From contig CM049316.1 of the NCBI GenBank assembly GCA_026874595.1, forward strand, positions 68,410,676 to 68,474,675: 64,000 bases of DNA. The letters are read 5' to 3'. Shown here one piece after another: positions 48,620-59,962 of this stretch. The notes beneath the pieces are model-generated. The model made no database searches. It was not told where the DNA came from and saw only the letters and a program-made list of their open reading frames with translations. This stretch comes from Sipunculus nudus. Lineage: Eukaryota > Annelida > Sipuncula > Golfingiida > Sipunculidae. The position numbers were made by a program, and so were the translations under genes. Within the stretch, counting starts at the first letter, position 1; each line of letters opens with the position of its first letter.

Positions 48620-48675
<56 letters not shown>

Positions 48676-51673
48676 ATTTTCTTGATACCATGTTAAATGT
48701 AATTAAAATAATATTTAACGGTAGGTTCCTCAATTGCAGGTTTCCTGTCAAATCCTCTTCACCTTTGTGTGTTGTCGTGTATCAGATATATATAATGATA
48801 ATGCCAATATTCCAATAACAGGTACAATCCTTGTGGTTCAGAAGTCCGTCGATTGTTGATTTGACTGTGGATAAAAAGACAAGGCTGGGGTGATATAATT
48901 ACATGCATATGTATAAAAACTGAAATCTAGAGGGCTGGGTTAAATAGTTCTGAAAGAAACCAGTGTATAATCATAATTTTTTTTAAAAATAAATCTTCTG
49001 TAACTCTGTTGGTGTGTAATATAAACATAATAAACATAACTCACAAGTCCATTAGTGAGCTACGCCGGCAGACTCTGACATACGATACCCCGGGAAACCG
49101 TCCTCCTGTTGCTCGGATATCTCCCACCCTTCTCTGGACCGTCGTACTTCTCGGCACCACTATCTAGCGTGTTGACCTAGGATATTGTGCTTTTACCCCG
49201 GTGTCCTCAGTATATATGCTCATGCCTGTGACACATCCCGATCGCTTTTGGCCTACGCCCAACAATATTGTGAGACCTGGCGTTCAGTGCATAAATAATA
49301 AAATCGATACGCTTCCAGAGACCAAAGTATGAGAAAATTATGCTTGCAGGTGCGTTATCTTTTAAATCAACATTATCAGCGTTATTACAGTAATTTGTCT
49401 AGACTAAGTCTGACAAGAACCAATCCTCACGGAATTACGACTGAACAGAAAGCAACATCAAATGAAACACCTCGGTTCCCTAAAACTACGTTCGCACGCT
49501 AACATCGATACATAATACGGCATATTAGTACATTGAACTCGCTTATTTCACATTGCATTTACCAAATTTAGCTACAGTAAATTAATGACTGTCTAATAAT
49601 GAATGTTAATTTTTTAAACAAAATGTGTATATATCAGCTTCTCGAGATATTGCACATCGGAGAGTAACACACATTACGTTATTAATACGTTATATGGCTA
49701 AAAATGTCAACATAAGTTCATGGGTATGTCATGAGCTCTTAATTTTGGCATTACACTTCAGAGGTAAAAGTCTCTTGTACAGTTTTACTGCTGGTATTAC
49801 TTATACAATTTAATAGGTTCAGTGGAACTGCGAGACATGATAAAATGTTTACAAAACAGAGCGTGGTTGTATAAATTATATACAAACATAGACATGGTCT
49901 TAAATACAAGAAACTTACGCTTAATACATGGTTCCTGTTGTATAGTTGTTTTCATAATGTTCATACCTCCAATCAAGGAAGTGTTTTTTTATATTTAATT
50001 GGTATTAATTGATATCTAGACAACGCATAGATGGACTACCTTGAAAATGGTTGGGTTACATTTGGTGATAAACACTAAAGCATGACGTTTACATGTACAT
50101 TTTTGGTTATTGTTGTTAGTTACCGTGAATAAATTTTGTTTTAACAAATTTAATTATTGTTTTATTTTGTTGCGCGTGGTTAGACTGTTTATAGTATTTT
50201 GACTTCTCTTTAGCAGTTTGAGAATCGGATAATATAAAATTAACATCATTCCATTGTGCTAGGGAAATTGATATTAATTATTAGCTGGGGCCTGGGGCAG
50301 TCATTTACCGAACCTATATTTATCCGTAAGAACACTCTCTTAAAGCAAGACCGTTTCCAAGTTGTAACGTATGTGTGAGTCTTGTCTGATATTTGGCGAT
50401 GTGTCATTTGATGGAGTATGGGTATGAAAAACAGAAAATTTGACCGTTTCTTCGAAATAATGATCGATGAAAAAAAAACCCAAAAACTGGTACGTATATA
50501 AAAAAATAGTCTGATTCAAAGAGATTATCAGAAATACACAATGCCGATCAACTGGTGTACTCAAGCGTAGGAGTCGAAACACTGCCTATCCACTTTACCC
50601 TCGGCTCACTTTAAATTGTTTATGTAAATGTTTAAAACCCAAAACTAATGAAATAAGAGAAAAAAAAAGTCATTTTAATTGAAAGCATTCTTAAATGAAT
50701 ACTGAATTAGTATTGCACATTTTGTAAACAAAATTTCTATTTTATTCATTTTCTTTTTATTTAGCTTTGCGTTTTCCGGGTTCAAGTTATACGAATTGAG
50801 TTTTTTTAAGGGTTACGTATCACATGTATTGGTAGGACAGGGAATCAGTCTGAATCTTCCAGTGTTGATAAGGAATAATTTTATTGTATCTTATACGAAA
50901 CATGGGTTTGCCCAGATATAAAAGTATATGATAATATAAACGGCGACAGGTTGGTAATCATTCTGAATTCTAGTTTATCGGAATTATCGTTTATACGAAC
51001 ACCCCCTCCCTTCGCCGAGCTGTTAGGATAAACTGCTCTCTACTTATATACTGTCTCTATATATATAATATAATATACTTTTCCATTTGGCTCTGTCAGA
51101 CTGTTAAATACAAGTTTTATCAATGGAAACGAAAACTTACAGTTTGACGCAGGCATTTGTAGACCCAGGCAGGCCGTATTTGACTTTGAATGTGGCAGCT
51201 CGTCACCAGGGGTCTCTCCAAAACTCATCGGTTGTGACATCTGGGGCAGATTGGATTTATCGTGGTTACATGTTTACAGTCTGTCACTGCAGAGCTATAT
51301 GACACAGCTATTAGATCGACTTTACTTATTGTGTGTTGTGTTCTTTATGCGACGCCGGCCCGTCAGTTATCAGCACAACAGCTGTGTATATGTAATAATC
51401 AGCACCTGTACCTACATTGTACCATATTCATATCAAGGAAGTGAGGGAAAGTGTAATGTGAGTGCTCTGAAGAATAAGTTCTCTGGTGAGTATTCATCCT
51501 GCTGTGTATATCAATGCTACACTATCTTCCATATTCCGGGAAATAATGCCCGCTTTTTATTATTGAACAGTAAAATTCTCTATATTAGTGTAGTTAAAGA
51601 AATGTCATTGTGTAAACACAACCAATGGTTCCGTGTGCATAAATACTTTGGTGATCAAATATTATACTTAAAG

Positions 51674-51728
<55 letters not shown>

Positions 51729-52163
51729 TGTTTACCTGTGTTAGTCTGTAGTCGAAATGTAGAATTAAGAATGACGCCTTTTAGATAGAATAACTTATTA
51801 TCACACATTTATTTTCACACAGCACACATAAATCAGTATACTTTTATAAGGATATCTAAAAGGTGTCACTCTTACTCTTAAATAATGATACCATGCAGTA
51901 TATAATGGCCCTTAGTAACAGCAGAATGTCAGGTGTGTTTTTAACGTATTTGTTCTTGTGCATACATTGGTGATGTTCTTGCATGAACAAGCATTGTGTA
52001 CATCTTTGTAAATATGGCTGAGAACTTTCGTTCTACAAAATAGATCATAATAAACAGGAAATGAACACCATAAAAGGAAAAATCCATGTTACTTCAACTG
52101 TGTGAACGGTTATAAATATGATAATAATGTAATACTATATTGCAGAAAGGTGCTGGTGAAATA
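48010..52163. other. Spacer between the CARD gene and its CARD-less paralogue
   Basis: No exon was recognised. It contains TA microsatellites at about 48622-48673 and 51679-51727 and a less AT-rich patch at 49040-49270 (possibly part of an unidentified element). The promoter of the second gene should lie at its right end. Confidence 0.45.
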
Positions 52164-52218
52164 ATGGCGGAGGGAGGTTCGTCCTGTGGTATAATGCAAA
52201 AACAAAAATTATCTTCAG
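52164..52218 (+). CDS. First coding exon (leader) of the CARD-less paralogue
   Basis: ATG at 52164, context gaaataATGGCG, encodes MAEGGSSCGIMQKQKLSS and part of the next codon; donor GTTAGA at 52219, phase 1. A purine at -3 and G at +4 suit initiation. Upstream an acceptor-like attgcag (52138-52144) could join a noncoding 5' exon. The phase fit to exon 52663 is the main support. Confidence 0.6.
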
Positions 52219-54936
52219 GTTAGATATTCCCTTCCAATATACACCAGTATATATACCCCTACATTTTATCTTTAGACACAACAGCTGTTTTATCTCATTT
52301 ACAGGAACAGCTTAACATTTTGTGAAACATTTATTACAATATACAAATAGTATTCCTGACATAATTATTAATCATTTGAAAATTAATTGAGGTTTGCTAA
52401 GCTGTAAATATGCGATTTCTGATCAAAACTGAATTTCTCAGTTCGTAATGTAGTGATTCGTGTCTTTCTTGTCTTTATGGCGTCTTTCGCGTCTTTATGG
52501 CTAAATTTATGCAATTTATTGTGGTCTAGAGAATATTGCCGAATCCAAATACGAAATCCACCTCGTGAAACCGTGTTTGATTTTCCAAGGGAAAACTCAG
52601 GAACTCCGTTGGCAAAGAAATTTAAATGTTTTCATGATCACACGTTTCGATTCCTTTCCTAGAATCCCGTGAGTTGAATGAAGGCGAGCGGAATAAACCT
52701 AAACCGGCAATTCGTAACCTCAAGTCTAACGTTCCAGTTGCTTGCAGACGGACACCACAACCATTAGATCCCGGGGATTTAGACATGCCATTTAATGTTG
52801 GATACATTGTTGAACTTGAGCTCGGAGGATCACCTATACCAGTTCGTGGAGTTGTCAGATGGATTGGATATTACGATAGCCCAAACAGGCCGATTGCAGG
52901 GGTTGAATTGGTAGGTAACCTTGTTTATTTTCATCTGGTGTTTGGTGTAACGAGGTAGCAGTCATGATGCGGTTCCTTTAGTGAATTATGGTAAATAATC
53001 ATCGTCGAATACGTTGTATTCAATGATCATTACATAATTGATGAGATAACAATGATACTTAATCACATAAGTGCCGGTTATTATATGTAATCATCGCATC
53101 ATTTAGTTCAGTTTGTTTGATATTTAAAAACAACACTTTACAAATGCGGGAAATAATTATGTATACGTTCTTTGTACAACAGTTAAAGGTACATTGCTAA
53201 AAGTTTCATTTCAAAAATCTTAAATTCAATGTCACAAATACTTTGGTAACCGTAGATATGAACTTTTCCTTACTCATTCTTTCATGAAGAAGAGAACCCA
53301 GCTGGTACAGACGGTGTTCACATGAAAACAAAACTATTCCACTGTACTCCTAAAAGAGCTATGTTCCCATACCTTCACCGTTGCAAGATAATAAAAAATA
53401 AGGAAAATGAAAAGAAACAAGCACAATCCGTAGGTATGTAGACGAAATATCGTGAAAAGTACATCTTTCTTTTGTGTAGGCAGAAAAACAGCGTAGAATG
53501 GATACACTTGATTTTATAAATTGTACTTTGTTTTTCTTAATTTTATACTAGCTACAGGTATCTGTATCTAGTTGATCACTGTAACTAAGATAGTTTTCTT
53601 TAAAAAGATATTTATTCAGTGACCGACGAAGCATCTTTAAGCATTCGTCAATCTTGCATTTTATTAAAGCAAATAAAGAAAATTAAAAAGCTATGATGTT
53701 AAAATTGGATATTCACAAAGATCACCACAAGCTTTTGTTCTTGCCTAGACGGGGAACTTCTTCATTTTATTCAACACAGAGCATAGTTTACAACTGATGT
53801 GAAACACATAAGAAGAAATCATGATGCATCGGTCATATCTTAAATATAATCACATGTAGCCTGTGAATATCTAAGACATTCATGAAAAATATAACTGACG
53901 ATATTTTTTGTCATATTTCAGTGAATGAATAGTTACTTATTTCTGGTTTATTACTAAATATAATTAGGTAGAATGAGATTCCATGCAACGTTTGGAGATC
54001 AGAAGAAACTGATCAATGCAAAGGGGGATACTTTGGCTGTACAAGATGCAGTTCGTCTGGCGTTCCGTATCCCAGATGGTGTTCAGCTTCTGGTTCAGGT
54101 ATGGCATCAAGAAGAAGAGTTTGAAGACTGGGTAGATTTGGACCAGGAACATTTCATCCTTCTCAGCAAAAATTTGCTCAACAAACTTAACGTGTTGGTA
54201 CGCAATGAACCTTTCGGTGACACAGAAACTGATACAATGAACATAGATCTAGCAAGGTAAACATTTTTAAATTTACAAAAGCTAAAACCCATCATAGGCA
54301 GTGGATTATTTTCGCAGAAAATACCATCAAAACTGTATTTGATAAAAAAAAGAACTAAGATGATAAATTTAATTCGGTACGGCTGACCTCTTAGGTAGCG
54401 TAATTACCCCTGTAATTATTGAATAATTTCCTATTTAACATTATAATAAAAAAAATTTTCAAGTAAAAATCCTTGTGATTCACATTATGAACAACATATA
54501 AATTGTAGTCATTCTGCTGAAATGTAATCGCGGTAAATTTATTTGTGGTTGGAAAAGACAAGAAATGTCACTTCTGCAAACAATCTTAATTGGTTTGACA
54601 CTTGTCTTATTTTCAGAAGTATGGTGGATGCTTTCAATTTCGATCATGTCTCAGGTGATCGCTCATTTTTAATTTATGTCAAACATAAATAAACATTCAC
54701 ACGTTTACACATTCTAAACGGATCTAGGACAATACTATGATTATCAACTATCAAAATAATGAATCATCTTATTGATTATCACAAACCCCACAATCATTTG
54801 TCATTAACTGAAATATACTACATAACCATCCGAAAACGATTTACAGCCTTTTGCGAGATAATTGTCACAGTAAAATAAAATATGCTTTTGCCAACAAATT
54901 GTTATTTTTCTGCTTTTAGATGATTACCTCTTCTAA
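52164..54936 (+). CDS. CAP-Gly / PB1-like protein lacking CARD (paralogue of the upstream gene)
   Basis: Gene-level entry; exons 52164-52218, 52663-52910, 53295-53433, 53968-54256, 54617-54654, 54920-54936. They total 786 bp: 261 codons plus stop. Phases are 1-0-1-2-1, identical to the last five exons of the upstream gene. Domains: a 19-residue leader, a linker, a CYLD-type CAP-Gly (VRGVVRWIG, AGTDGVHM), a PB1-like domain (FRIPDG, HQEEEFEDWVDL) and a tail ending VSDDYLF. There is no CARD. It is complete in this window if the leader start is right. By analogy it could act as a regulator or competitor of the CARD-bearing protein, sharing its CAP-Gly and PB1 partners; this is inference. An alternative is that the CARD exon also splices here (phase 1 is compatible). 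Confidence 0.75.
52663..52910 (+). CDS. Exon: linker and first half of CAP-Gly, CARD-less paralogue
   Basis: The acceptor is cctttcctag and the donor is GTAGGT at 52911; phase 1 in, phase 0 out. It encodes a basic linker (NEGERNKPKPAIRNLKS), then NVGYIVELELGGSPIPVRGV and VRWIGYYDSPNRPIAGVEL. GVVRWIG and AGVEL correspond to VFGVIRWIG and VGIEM of exon 43400-43683. Confidence 0.85.
53295..53433 (+). CDS. Exon: second half of CAP-Gly, CARD-less paralogue
   Basis: The acceptor with the right phase is catgaagaagag (start 53295); other AGs nearby break the frame. Donor GTATGT at 53434. It encodes NPAGTDGVHMKTKLFHC, then YLHRCKIIKNKENEKKQ. It matches GTDGTYMRFRLFIC of exon 45323 but the CRPD motif is CKII. 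The acceptor has a poor pyrimidine tract. Confidence 0.75.
53968..54256 (+). CDS. Exon: PB1-like domain, CARD-less paralogue
   Basis: The acceptor is ataattag and the donor is GTAAAC at 54257; phase 1 in, phase 2 out. It encodes MRFHATFGDQKKLINAKGD, VRLAFRIPDGVQLLVQVWHQ, EEEFEDWVDLDQEHFILLSK and KLNVLVRNEPFG. Conserved with exon 46633-46918 across its length, especially F.IPDG, Q.WH.EE.FEDWV.L and LNV.V. Confidence 0.8.
54617..54654 (+). CDS. Micro-exon, CARD-less paralogue
   Basis: The acceptor is cttattttcag and the donor is GTGATC at 54655; 38 bp, phase 2 in, phase 1 out. It encodes SMVDAFNFDHVS. Same length and phases as exon 47327-47364. Confidence 0.75.
54920..54936 (+). CDS. Last coding exon, CARD-less paralogue
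   Basis: The acceptor is tgcttttag. It encodes DDYLF then TAA at 54934. A possible polyadenylation signal AATAAA is at 55355-55360. Confidence 0.7.
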
Positions 54937-55354
54937 CAAAGAGAAGCAAAACACAACAAGCCAGGACATAAGCATATCAGATATCACCACAAATATGAAA
55001 AGGAGTCCGTGAATGACCGCCGTCAACGATATCGAAGAGATGCCACTTCTGCATACAAAGGGAAGGAAATTCAATCGTATAGTAAAATTGGTTATTCAAG
55101 TATTCGGAGACCTTAGCACTTAACTTGTTTAAATAATTTAGCTTTGTTACCTAGGTTTGTACCTTTTCGTACTTAGAAATATGTATTGGTAGGATTTTTT
55201 CCGTGTTTATGTGTATACGTCAAACAATTATTGACCTTTTGAGTAAAACATTTTTCTTGAAAGAATGTATGTCCTTATTCATGAATAATGTTACACAATT
55301 TTATATTCTACAGGTTAGGTGTAATTTGTTATAAAATAGATTTTGAGTAAATCA

Positions 55355-55360
55355 AATAAA
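55355..55360 (+). terminator. Candidate polyadenylation signal of the CARD-less paralogue
   Basis: AATAAA about 420 bp after the predicted stop. The region is AT-rich, so chance matches are expected. Confidence 0.35.
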
Positions 55361-55421
55361 ATATTCTAGGTATTATTTGCATAATAAATAAATGTTTTAT
55401 TTGCTTGGAACCATGTATGTA

Positions 55422-56642
55422 CAGTGGAACCCCACAATTACGACCACCCTGGGGACTGAGCAAATTGGTCGTAATTTGGGGGTGGTCGTATTTGTGAAAC
55501 TCTCAACGTGGTCGCATATAACACGCTGATATTCAATGTGTATCAGAATTTATCTATTGCATATCTTTAATGTGAATTATAACAAAAATATTTTACTTAG
55601 CGGAGGACCCTTATTATGAATTTTTTTTTGTGTGTGTAGCTGAACATATTTATTCATGATAAAATTAACATACATGTACACATAGGTAGTGACTGATGAT
55701 TAACAAATAATAACACTAAGGCAATACGATTTCAACCTACTGAATGCATATTGAACATTATGCGTGGCTGTCATATATTTAGCCTTCCGCTTGAGTATAT
55801 ATTGCGTGCACTTGAGTATTCCCGACGCTAAACTGCTGAGCCATTTGGTGCTGACTGCGCATGGTGTTGCCGCCTTGATTAACGCCACTTTATCCTTCAA
55901 GGAGAGCTCTTTCAGAGGCATGGTTGCCTAACAGCAAGCAATTTAAATGCAAACTTAACCAGTAGAGAAATAAACTGACAACGATCAGAAAAGGCAAAAT
56001 AATGTGAGGGATTTTACCCCCATGCAAGCTTTATTCATACATTCTACGGACTGCTCAATACTCAGTGTAAGTAAGGTATGAACACCTTTAGGATTAACCA
56101 GGTCGTTAATTTAACCAATAAAGATCATACAATATGTGATGAGTTGAAATATTAAGCCCGCAACCCCACACTTAGGGTAGCTGTAATATACAGGTGATCA
56201 CTGAGGGGCAATTAGCATCTGACCCCAGGTCAGACTGGCTCATTAAGTAATCAGGCCGATGGTTACTCTCTTTGATCTATAACCTACACCTCAACGAGTC
56301 TCAGCGAAGACACCGAGTCGGGAAGATATGCGGGACCAGATTAACACTCGGGTTAAGAAACCTTGTTACCCGCTTTGATCTTTCATTAAGGCGCCTGTGA
56401 CAAGACGCAGCCGTTGACTCGTGACAAATGTTGTTTCAGTACTTCTCGGCGGTGGTCGCATTAGCGGGGTCGCATTAGCGCTGAGGACAGGAAATCTGGT
56501 CGTAATTCTGAATTCAGGGGTGGTCGTAATTTTGGGTCATTTTTAAACATAAATAAACTAAAAAAAATTCGGGACCAAGCAATATGGTCGTAATTGTGGG
56601 GTGGTCGCAATTGTGGGGTGGTCGCAAGGCGGGGTTCCACTG
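55422..56642 (-). mobile_element. Tigger/pogo-like DNA transposon, internally deleted
   Basis: Terminal inverted repeats: cagtggaaccccacaattac at the left, and cagtggaaccccgccttgcg as the complement of the right end. TA dinucleotides flank both ends (55420-55421, 56643-56644), as in Tc1/mariner-superfamily insertions. A minus-strand frame (55700-55921) encodes ELSLKDKVALIKAAT and KWLSSLASGILKCTQYILKR, resembling the psq/CENP-B-type helix-turn-helix at the start of Tigger/pogo transposases. At 1221 bp and with no DDE domain, it is non-autonomous. Confidence 0.85.
55700..55921 (-). pseudogene. Tigger/pogo transposase N-terminal fragment
   Basis: 73 codons, starting MPLKELSLKDKVALIKAA. It has the layout of the helix-turn-helix (LxxKxxLIKA ... 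LASxxLKxTQxILKRK) and then runs into unrelated sequence and a stop. The catalytic part is absent. Confidence 0.6.
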
Positions 56643-56644
56643 TA

Positions 56645-58840
56645 CTTACTTTTATTCATTTTTGTAAAGATGGAAATATATGTGAATGCTTCAAATGAGA
56701 CTTCAGTGATCACATTTTAACATATAGATTTCCTTGGTGTGAAAATCCTTTTACTTTGTGGATATAAGTTCACGGGTAATTCTACTTGCAGTTATCATCA
56801 CTAGAACATGTTTGGAATTGACAATAATTTCAGAGGTGCATTGCCTATAAGTCATGTATTGATATATCTTCATTTTAAGCCGCTGGTTTCCATTAAAAAT
56901 ATAAATACTGTCCAAATATAAATATTGTGAATACCTGAAATCTAAATACATTAAATCGTCTCAGAGTATACTTTGTACGTGCGTTCCGGCAAGGCGTTTA
57001 TGACTGCATTGGAAAAGAAGTAAATGCTTAAAATTATCTTGAAGTAAACTTTGACGCGCTTTCAGGGTAAACCTATTTATTTCTGTTTGAAAGCGCTTGT
57101 CGAGCTTCAAAATTCATAGATATGGACAGGTTAAGTTTGATTGGTCCCGCAGTCCTGCATGAAAATGCATCCTGCATCTGCAGGCAATCATTAACTAGAA
57201 CAAACTGAACTACTTTTTCTTATCTGTTCGAATGCAAACGGATCAGAGGTTTCTAGGACATTAAGATGAACTTGTATTTCTTGTCTTGGCTTTTTTTTAA
57301 CTTTGAGATGTTTCAAATCTTTTTTTAAGATCCTGTAAGCTCAAGTTCTTTCTGTAAGCTCAGGTTCTTTCTCCATTACTTTCAACTGGCAACGTGTCAG
57401 CGACGTATTTTGAGAAATTACATCATCCCGCAGGTAAAGGGGCTGGGTCATTATGTTTGGTCATAGACTAGTACAAATAGGTTATCAAGCTCAAAGAGTC
57501 AACAGATCTGCAGCTATCTACAGGCTTTCATAACTATAACAAATAATTATACACTTTTGACAGGACAAGAGGCATATGGTTAAGTGTGACTTTCCTTGGT
57601 TATAATGCCTGCAATTTTTTGTATATAAATAGTATTATGTATTTATACCAGCTTAGCTGGTATGTTAAACTTTCATCAGAGCAATAAATAAGAAAATTGT
57701 ACGTCCATTGTACCCGTGTCGCGAGTACATTTCTTTGCAGATTATGATCAGTTAATTATCATGGAAGTCCCGCCTATAACAATTATGAGATATGTCTCTC
57801 TTGCGAAATGGCGGGAAGGGGCGGAGTGGGCTGTTGGAAGTCCGAAAAGTTTCCAGATGGACCATTTTCATACACATAGCATAAACCAATTGCATAACCA
57901 TATAGCTGGGCTTCTGTAACTTTATTGATAAAGAATAAAAATTAAATAATAAAACAAAAATGTTATTAAGGTTCTGGAATTTAGGAATATATGAATGTGT
58001 CTGAGAAAACATTCAATATAATTTCAAAACCCCAGTCCGCACTGCAAAAATTTATGTATACGTGTATATGCGTGTTTGTATGTGGGTGTTTTGTAGCATG
58101 AGCAAAAGACCATCAATACAGATTTTTCTACCTCATCGGTTGACTAACACAACGCCATGCGATGCATGGGAACTTGTGTAGTTTTTGTGATGTGCACAGC
58201 TACGACAATGGTATATGTTAAAATACATGGACTTTGGCCTGAGCGCTTACTACTAAAAGTCAGCGGTTGGTACCTAAGATACATCAATCAAACATTTATT
58301 GTTTAATAAACTATGCCCTAGGAATATTTATATTACATACATGCACTACCCGAACACGCACTTACAACGAACACTCCATTTGATGTTTGGTAACAACCTA
58401 ACATCCCTGGCATGACATTTAAGAACAAATTTTCTGAAGGACAATAGAGCCTATAGTGATTCAGGTATATCTCATATGGCTTTAAATTAGCATATCATTT
58501 CCTCGTATTTCTTGTTAGGGCACATGTTTGTATTTGGTGCTAATTAAACTAATCATGTTATAATGACCCTATATTTATATAACAAAGGAAGCTCTTATCT
58601 GAATTAGGTATTTTTATCAAAGTTCTTTTTACACTTCTTTGGGATGTGTTTTATACCTTCAACGGCTAAATTGTCGCTACTAGATAAATCAGTTTAAAAA
58701 GATAGCTAAACACATATGATAAACTAGAATACGGGAGTCGACAAGCGACTACGTGTATCCGCCTAAATCAGAGTGGAACGGGTGAAGTGAGGCATGGATT
58801 GAGTGGCAAGGAGAAATACGGTGAAGTGTTGCATATTAGC
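56645..58840. other. Noncoding stretch, nothing recognised
   Basis: No exon or clear element. A 'ggcgggaaggggcggagtgg' patch near 57810 is unusually G-rich for this window. Confidence 0.4.
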
Positions 58841-58844
58841 ATGG

Positions 58845-59860
58845 ATGTCTGCAGCCAAATGGTGTATGTAGGTTGCGCCACCTACCACAAAATCCAGAAA
58901 GCCGTCCAAGTTGTATACATATGCAAAATTTTAGGCAGATAAGTCAAACCACTATATGTTTATGAATGGTTTTAGCCCGTGGCAGACAAACAGATGGACC
59001 CACCAGTTTTGCGTATGATAAAGAGCTATGTGAGAACTATACACATGCAAAACTTTGGCCCAATCGGTCAAACGGTTCCCAAGATATGAGCTTGGATGTC
59101 TGCTGCATAAACTAGAATGCAGGTGGCGCCACCTGTCATAAAATCAAGAGAGCTGTCGGGGATTTATAAACCTGCAAAATTTTAGGCAGATATGTCAAAC
59201 CACTGCCGAGATATGAGTGATTTTATCCCATGGCGGACAAACAGACGGGAGCTGTGCAAAAATGGCTGCAGGTGGCGCCACCAGTTTTGCGTATGATAAA
59301 GAGCTATGTGAGATCTATACACGTGCAAAATTTTGACCCAATCGGTCAAGAGGTTCCCGAGAGATGAGCTCGGATGTCTGCAGCGTAAACGTGAATGTAG
59401 GTTGCACCACCTGTCATAAAATCAGAAAAGCTATCTAGGATGTATAAGCATGCCAAATTTCAGGTGAATTAGTCAAATCACTGCAGAGATATGAGTGATT
59501 TTAACCCAAGGCAGACGAACAGATGGACACTGTGCAAACATGGTTGCAGGTGGCGCCACCATTTTTTGTGTATGTTATAAAGATCTCCAAGGACTACATT
59601 TGTGCAAAAAAAAATTTCCTGATCCGTCAAACGGTTCCCGAGATATGTGGGTTTATGTGTGGAAACAGACGCACGAACGGACGCAGAGCGCAGAGGAAAG
59701 GTCAGAGGTCAAAACAAAGTTCACATGTGACCCGAACATAATCCCGGGTTTCGTAAAATTCCGCCGAGCGGTTACGGAGGAGTTCTCCGGACACCTACGC
59801 GGCGGCGGCGGCGGCGGCGGAGTGCAGCTGAAAACATAGTGTCCGCAAAACTCTATTTTG
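58845..59860 (+). repeat. Tandem ~250-280-bp repeats with GGTGGCGCCACC palindromes
   Basis: About three units: 'gatgtctgcagc' then 'gtaggttgcgccacct' then 'gtcataaaatc' starts recur at about 58846, 59096 and 59374. Each continues with 'caaattttaggcagat', 'cagacaaacagatgg' and 'ttttgcgtatgataaagagc'. The palindrome is complete at 59122, 59271 and 59549. A GGC run at 59800-59820 creates a polyglycine shadow frame. Confidence 0.8.
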
Positions 59861-59962
59861 GCGGATACAATAATAAGTAGATAATAAATTTCATGTAAAC
59901 TTTCATGTATAGAATAACATCAATACACTAAAACATATATTGGTCTAACTATGTGTGTAAAC

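Noticed and set aside
48591..48818. Frame with IYIYIYIY tract
   Set aside because: TA microsatellite translation.
49030..49270. Less AT-rich patch as an LTR or promoter
   Set aside because: No direct repeats, primer-binding site or other LTR features could be seen.
51251..51679. 142-codon + strand open frame (MDLSWLHVYSLSL...)
   Set aside because: No recognisable domain, runs into a TA microsatellite, no paralogous counterpart near the first gene.
59495..59839. 114-codon open frame ending in polyglycine
   Set aside because: It lies in tandem noncoding repeats and a GGC microsatellite.
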